Positions 61,601 through 64,000 of a stretch of DNA of 64,000 bases are shown here, in pieces. The stretch's first letter is position 1. Every line of letters starts with the position of its first letter. The notes beneath the pieces were generated by a model. It worked only from the letters and a program-made list of their open reading frames with translations. It was not told the DNA's origin and ran no database searches. Source of the DNA: Mya arenaria (lineage: Eukaryota > Mollusca > Bivalvia > Myida > Myidae); the NCBI RefSeq assembly GCF_026914265.1, contig NC_069136.1, forward strand, positions 57,535,492-57,599,491, read 5' to 3'. The position numbers were made by a program, and so were the translations under genes.

Positions 61601-63977
61601 ACTGGCCCAAGAATACCCATTCTCATAGCCTTTGCAGGTTTGTTAATTCTTGCAATGACTCTTGACGCAGTTCGTTCATCACCGTTCGCAGGACCGAACA
61701 CGGCTGGGCGGTTGCCAGATGTAAACTTCGTTGGTTCAATCATTTGTCCTCCAGGAACAACATTTCCTTGGCCATGTTGTGTTTGGGTAAGAAAGTTGTT
61801 AAAAGCATTTGACATTGAGGTTGAAGCCCCACCTTGGTTAGATAAGTCCGCTAAGTTCGTTTGTGTATTTGAATTCATATTAGTTTCAATGAGCGGTTTT
61901 AGGTTAGAACTGGTTCCTATATTAGTCATGGTGCTATCCGTATTCTTTCTCATCGAAACTGGTTGTCCTAGTCGGAAACCACCTGACGCCATATTTTTCA
62001 AGTCTGTGGCTGTAACCGTTCCTTTGCTAGGATCCATTACAAAATCTGGAATCACGCCATCGGAAATCATTATAGATTTTCCTAGTTTAAAATCTGAATG
62101 GTCTGCTGTCGAGCCAGTATTCCTTAAACCTTGTTCGTTTGTTTTAAACCCAAAAGACTGCCTTTTAGGTTCTACAATTGGATTTGTACCAGTTGCTTGA
62201 AATCCCTCGTCCATAATAGAAAGTCCTTTAGCTCCACTATCAAGACCTTGCTTCAACGATTTAGCAAATTGATTTGAATTGGCTGCTGTTGGCTGTTGGC
62301 TTACAAACTTGTTTAATATTTGTCTTTGCACATCAGAGGTACTCATCACCACCGGATCGAATTGACCTTGTGTTTCGTCCCTAAGGCCTAGCGTATTTCT
62401 TGTAGCCATTTGTTCTCCTCCAGACCGTGAAAACACGTTGCTTGAAACCGATTGTGATCCCTTGGCAGTAACTGCATTTCGATTTGCATTAGATGTTGCT
62501 TTACTTGAACGTGAAGAAGGAAACAATGAAATTGAAACAGATTTGTGACCGGTCCTACCAGGGGCCTCAAACAATGTGGTAATAGCATTTGAGCCAACAC
62601 CTGTGTTAAATAACTGTCGTCTATTGGTGACAACAGGTTTAGGTTCGACAACTAAGGCAGGTTTGGGATTGGCTGCTACGAGATCTGATCTTGTATTTAG
62701 TGGACGTGTTTCGCTTGTTCCAATGACATTCTGAGTTTGGTACGGGGGTAGAGAGTTCCTGCGGTTCGTTGCTCCCACCGAAATAGAGTTCATAAACGTA
62801 TTCCATTGGTTTGAATTTAATTGCTGCTTGCGCCTGTAAATATCTGCAACACCAAACTGATCAACTGTCGGTTCAGAAGGTCCGCCTTGTCCTCGCCCAA
62901 CTATAAACATGTTGTTTGAATTTTGTTCTACTTTCGAAACATCAGAACCTAAAGGCACAATCTGCACGTTTTGCCGACCTCGGTTAAACGTCCTGGATGG
63001 TGTATTCGGATAAGTTGGATTCAAGAAAGATGTCATAAAATCAACTTCGGGCTCCGTCATCAGACCACTGGATTCAATAAACTTCTGTGAGATTTTCTTA
63101 GGTGTTTTGACGACAGAATTGCCGAATATGGATCCTACAATTGGCTGAGCCTGTTCGGTCTGTGGTGGCAATGTTACAGCCATAGCCAGGTTTTGTTGTG
63201 GTAATCTTACAGCCACACTGCCCGGTAGAGCGACTCCGCCTGTTAAATCAGAACCTGAACTGCTCCAGGCAGTTGTTCGAATAGAATTTTGTCCATTTGA
63301 TTGGCCTGAATTAGCAGCTTTCATTTGTTGAATAGCTGATGCAACCTTGTTACTAACAGAGGCTCCCCCATCGGTCATTTGAAGGCCAGCGGCCCAATTT
63401 GGAAAACTTGTATCCCGAACACCTTGGAGGGGGTTAAAATTTGAAACAGCACGAGATGGGATGTTCCTTGTCTGGCTCTGTACATGCGAACTGTCTCTGA
63501 TTTGAGAGGAAGAGTCTTTAAAGGCCGAACTTGCTGTGTGGCCAACTCCTTCAGATGTAGGTTTGTTCACAGATTGGAATTGTGATACTGCTTGTGGTTC
63601 TGCTGATCTTTCAATTTCAGGTGGGACGAAACTACTCATATCAACAGGTTTTTGCACTTTCGGTGTATCAGCAACAACATTATCCGACTTTTGCGGGATA
63701 AACGCCTTGTCCGGTAAGGATATCTTATTTAGTACAGAATTTATTTCATTCCCACCTATGGAAAAGCCACCGCCAGCATCAGCTGGGGCAACTTGTCTTT
63801 TGAAGGCAGGATTTTTGTGAAGTACTAAATTTGGACTAACAGATCCACCTTTACCTGTTCCAACAGCAACAAGACCAATTTCCGAACCTACTGGAGTGTT
63901 TTCCTCAACTTTAGGTTTTGCACCAACCATGTTTGTAATTGGTCCTCCGTTTGTTCCTGTTAGAGGTGGCCCTGCAC
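49652..63977 (-). CDS. Pif/BMSP-like chitin-binding and laminin-G matrix protein, 3' part of gene (six exons)
   Basis: I place exons at 63977-61455, 61283-61100, 58930-58744, 56687-56543, 55256-55177 and 49696-49652 (minus strand). All introns have GT-AG ends and all exon phases agree (carry-over of 1, 2, 0, 1 and 0 nt), which is strong evidence for the model. The product is extracellular by family: a long Ser/Asn/Gln/Thr-rich low-complexity region, then a peritrophin-like chitin-binding domain, then one laminin-G-like domain of about 200 residues ending near YTCIPRDFRLE. Chitin-binding plus LamG is the C-terminal architecture of molluscan Pif/BMSP shell-matrix proteins, in which a VWA domain and further chitin-binding domains lie upstream. 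Those would be outside this window. In the shell matrix such proteins link the chitin scaffold to carbonate. Another extracellular matrix or cuticle role is possible. Confidence 0.85.
50424..50791. mobile_element. Foldback MITE, family 2 (copy 1)
   Basis: AGCTGCACTCTCACAGATTG and CAATCTGTGAGAGTGCAGCT are perfect inverted ends flanked by TTAA on both sides. The arms continue to pair inward for more than 100 bp. The 101-codon frame at 50463-50768 lies wholly inside and is not a gene. Confidence 0.9.
50896..50965. repeat. 35-bp perfect tandem duplication
   Basis: TGTGTGTTTTGTCTTTTAAC plus AGGATATTGGTAAAA is present twice without a mismatch. Confidence 0.9.
51200..51588. mobile_element. Foldback MITE, family 3, with 5-bp target duplication (copy 3)
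   Basis: The 389-bp element runs CAGTGTGATATACAGTATAC to TATCACGTGGTATACACACACTG, flanked by ATAAA at 51195-51199 and 51589-51593. It contains an inner arm pair TTTAGTTTCTTAAAACACTT against AAGTGTTTGATGAAACTAAT. Confidence 0.88.
52250..52601. mobile_element. Foldback MITE, family 2 (copy 2)
   Basis: ATCTGCTCTCTCACAGATAT at the left and AATGCGTGAGAGTTCAGCTT at the right. The left TTAA flank is kept and the right one has decayed (TTCA). It is the most diverged of the three copies. Confidence 0.8.
52842..53078. repeat. 38-bp minisatellite, six units
   Basis: Six nearly perfect units (AATGACAATCCGAGTAAGAG followed by GCTCTTGGCAAGGGCCAA) run from 52842 to 53069, with a partial seventh. Units differ by single bases only, so the array is young. 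Three minus-strand frames are open through it because none of the three phases of the 38-bp unit contains a stop; these are not genes. Confidence 0.95.
54070..54422. mobile_element. Foldback MITE, family 2 (copy 3)
   Basis: ACTGCACTCTCACAGATTTA and AAATCTGTGAGAGTGCTGCT are the ends, flanked by TTAA on both sides. The inner arms contain GACTGCTGACAAAAGATCTG. Confidence 0.85.
54533..54690. mobile_element. Small foldback MITE (GGCCAGTATTAAATATT type)
   Basis: GGGCCAGTATTAAATATTGA at the left is inverted at the right as GTTTATTGAATACAGCCC. It is related to the pair at 49155-49437. Confidence 0.65.
54741..55003. mobile_element. Foldback MITE, family 5 (third copy)
   Basis: GGACCGATTGTTCAGAATTT at the left and AAAGTTTTTAACAATCGGCC at the right, with GTTAACAAC arms. 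It is independent of the A/A' copies and lies in the last intron of the Pif-like gene. Confidence 0.8.
55177..55256 (-). CDS. Pif-like gene, LamG exon 4
   Basis: The acceptor GTTTTCAAG and donor GTCGAT|GTACGT bound 80 bp encoding IIEIRHAPLILGQCPLFGNY then IGAMVD. The Cys and GNYIGAMVD correspond to the conserved end of LamG domains. Confidence 0.85.
55436..55556. repeat. Short foldback hairpin, GATAGAAAAATCCGACCC type
   Basis: GATAGAAAAATCCGACCCGA and GGGCACGC on the left pair with GCGTGCCCGAGGGTCGGAAT and TTTTTATCC on the right, around a short centre with GGTAACGAGGCTTGCC. It could be a compact MITE or a transcribed hairpin. Confidence 0.75.
56040..56430. mobile_element. Foldback MITE, family 3 (copy 4), left end decayed
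   Basis: It shares GATGACTTAAAACAAAGATAAC, GGCAGTCTATGCCGCTT and the right end TATCACGTGGTATACACACAC with the other family-3 copies. The outermost left arm is missing. Confidence 0.78.
56543..56687 (-). CDS. Pif-like gene, LamG exon 3
   Basis: The acceptor CAATTTTAG and donor AAAACAAAAG|GTAGCG bound 145 bp encoding PNEWNDVTYIYDGQEFIGIV then NGVRRYVSRQDPHLLGIIGG. YDGQEFIGIVNG is a typical LamG strand-turn motif. Confidence 0.85.
56996..57070 (+). repeat. tRNA-like (SINE-head type) sequence in intron
   Basis: GCCTCCGTGGCCGTGTGGTC resembles box A and GGAACCGGTTCAACTTC resembles box B at tRNA spacing. No clean acceptor stem is present. A SINE head is more likely than a tRNA gene. Confidence 0.45.
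57076..58700. other. Intron sequence, nothing recognised
   Basis: AT-rich intron of the Pif-like gene. A short local repeat ATTCAGTTAAATTCAAGTGCAGTTATAT-like occurs three times at 57700-57790 with a period near 53 bp. Confidence 0.45.
58744..58930 (-). CDS. Pif-like gene, LamG exon 2
   Basis: The acceptor TCCTTTGCAG and donor GTCATTAAT|GTGAGT bound 187 bp encoding DHIMLKVQFRPGPGGDRVQS, then CGKDAPSVAILYDGQLQEVV. Codon use is GC-richer than the surroundings. Confidence 0.88.
59251..59580 (-). mobile_element. Foldback MITE, family 1 (copy c), most complete
   Basis: About 330 bp with both ends intact: ATTCGGAACTCCTCGGCCAT at the left and TGGCCGAGGAGTTCCGAAT at the right. The interior is inverted relative to copies a, b and d. 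No target duplication is evident. Confidence 0.9.
59772..60300 (+). pseudogene. Cys-loop receptor pseudogene
   Basis: 59772-59936 reads TRSINISVLSELNAKGEALK then TIHDSSIHQNGYHTDVSYL, joining the start of the ligand-binding domain directly to the loop-C region of the 27245-28432 gene. About 130 residues, including the Cys-loop, are deleted. After a stop and frameshift, 59980-60197 gives M1-M3: IIPAFIIYFVNVLSFEVPLQ, SGERISYSVSLFLTFMTLLT. Further shifts follow and M4 is not found. It lies antisense within an intron of the Pif-like gene. Confidence 0.9.
60345..60631 (+). mobile_element. Foldback MITE, family 1 (copy d), right end missing
   Basis: It starts ATTCGGAACTACTCGGCCAT and carries the core CTGCAAGTAGATCGCGCAGT and AAGCTAAAACACTACATTTA; it stops at GATGTACCGG. 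It lies in the intron between exons 61100-61283 and 58744-58930, right after the receptor pseudogene. Confidence 0.85.
61100..61283 (-). CDS. Pif-like gene, LamG exon 1
   Basis: The acceptor ATCTGTCACAG and donor GACTTCAG|GTAAAT bound 184 bp encoding DDCLEVHMDFNNGMVEDSSV and later GIALFGGDGKLTIWRYQNY. It begins the laminin-G fold and has a near-identical relative at 24791-24971. Confidence 0.85.
61455..63977 (-). CDS. Pif-like gene, large exon: low-complexity region plus chitin-binding domain
   Basis: The acceptor TTTCATTTCTCAG precedes GTGCAGGGCCACC, and the frame is open back across the nominal Met at 63930, so that Met is internal. The exon holds 840 whole codons. Most are Ser, Asn, Gln, Thr, Gly and Val with scattered Lys/Arg and almost no Cys. 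The chitin-binding domain is at the end: HECRYRPDPSSKYFF, then LRCAIGTAFDEMTCECS, with the Cys pattern and CxxGTxFDxxTC signature of peritrophin-A type. The donor is GACCACG|GTAAGA. Confidence 0.88.
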
Positions 63978-64000
63978 CTGAGAAATGAAAGATATTATCT

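Noticed and set aside
61437..63820. Plus-strand frames opposite the large matrix exon
   Set aside because: They are shadows of the minus-strand exon, which has splice-consistent boundaries and a recognisable domain.

Overview
The window is AT-rich metazoan nuclear DNA, most likely from a bivalve mollusc. The evidence is an intron-split gene encoding a chitin-binding plus laminin-G protein of the Pif/BMSP shell-matrix type, an intronless nicotinic-type Cys-loop receptor, an expanded small family of TRIM/NHL-like beta-propeller genes, and a heavy load of foldback MITEs, a 68-bp satellite, a LINE, a BEL/Pao LTR element and hAT remnants. Species cannot be fixed from sequence alone. Nothing looks prokaryotic: there are no operons, CRISPR arrays or ribosome binding sites.

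Left part (1-22.5 kb). A 68-bp satellite array (about 1165-4156) is followed by a duplicated locus. Copy A of the beta-propeller gene (6557-7549, +) is intact and has a TATA box. About 9.7 kb downstream lies copy A' (16294-17289), broken by a stop and frameshifts. Their 3' flanks match for about 5 kb (to 11.9 and 21.3 kb), including a foldback MITE and a 30-bp minisatellite. A 1167-bp hAT-like non-autonomous element with a perfect 8-bp target duplication sits at the far edge of the A' block and is absent from the A block.

Middle (22.5-45 kb). An orphan laminin-G exon (24791-24971, -) and an intronless Cys-loop receptor gene (27245-28432, -) precede a third propeller locus. Copy B's upstream region is interrupted by a dead 5'-truncated LINE (31806-34795), and its coding region is cut after 41 codons by a decayed BEL/Pao element (36212-43428). 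Immediately beyond that element comes copy C (43725-44699), full length except for one UGA at a position that is Cys in copy A. The flanks of the BEL/Pao element are not contiguous in the paralogous loci, so the B-C junction records a deletion or an ectopic recombination.

Right part (45-64 kb). The region to 49 kb holds MITEs, a possible truncated membrane exon and a broken hAT transposase. From 49.5 kb to beyond the window edge lies a minus-strand gene that I assembled from six exons with consistent splice phases: a 2523-bp Ser/Asn/Gln-rich exon ending in a peritrophin-type chitin-binding domain, four exons encoding a laminin-G domain, and a small terminal exon with polyadenylation signals. 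Its introns carry a Cys-loop receptor pseudogene, several MITE families and a 38-bp minisatellite.

Functionally the live content is small: one extracellular (probably biomineral or cuticle matrix) gene, one neuronal or epithelial receptor subunit, and one or two propeller genes. The rest is duplication and transposon history.
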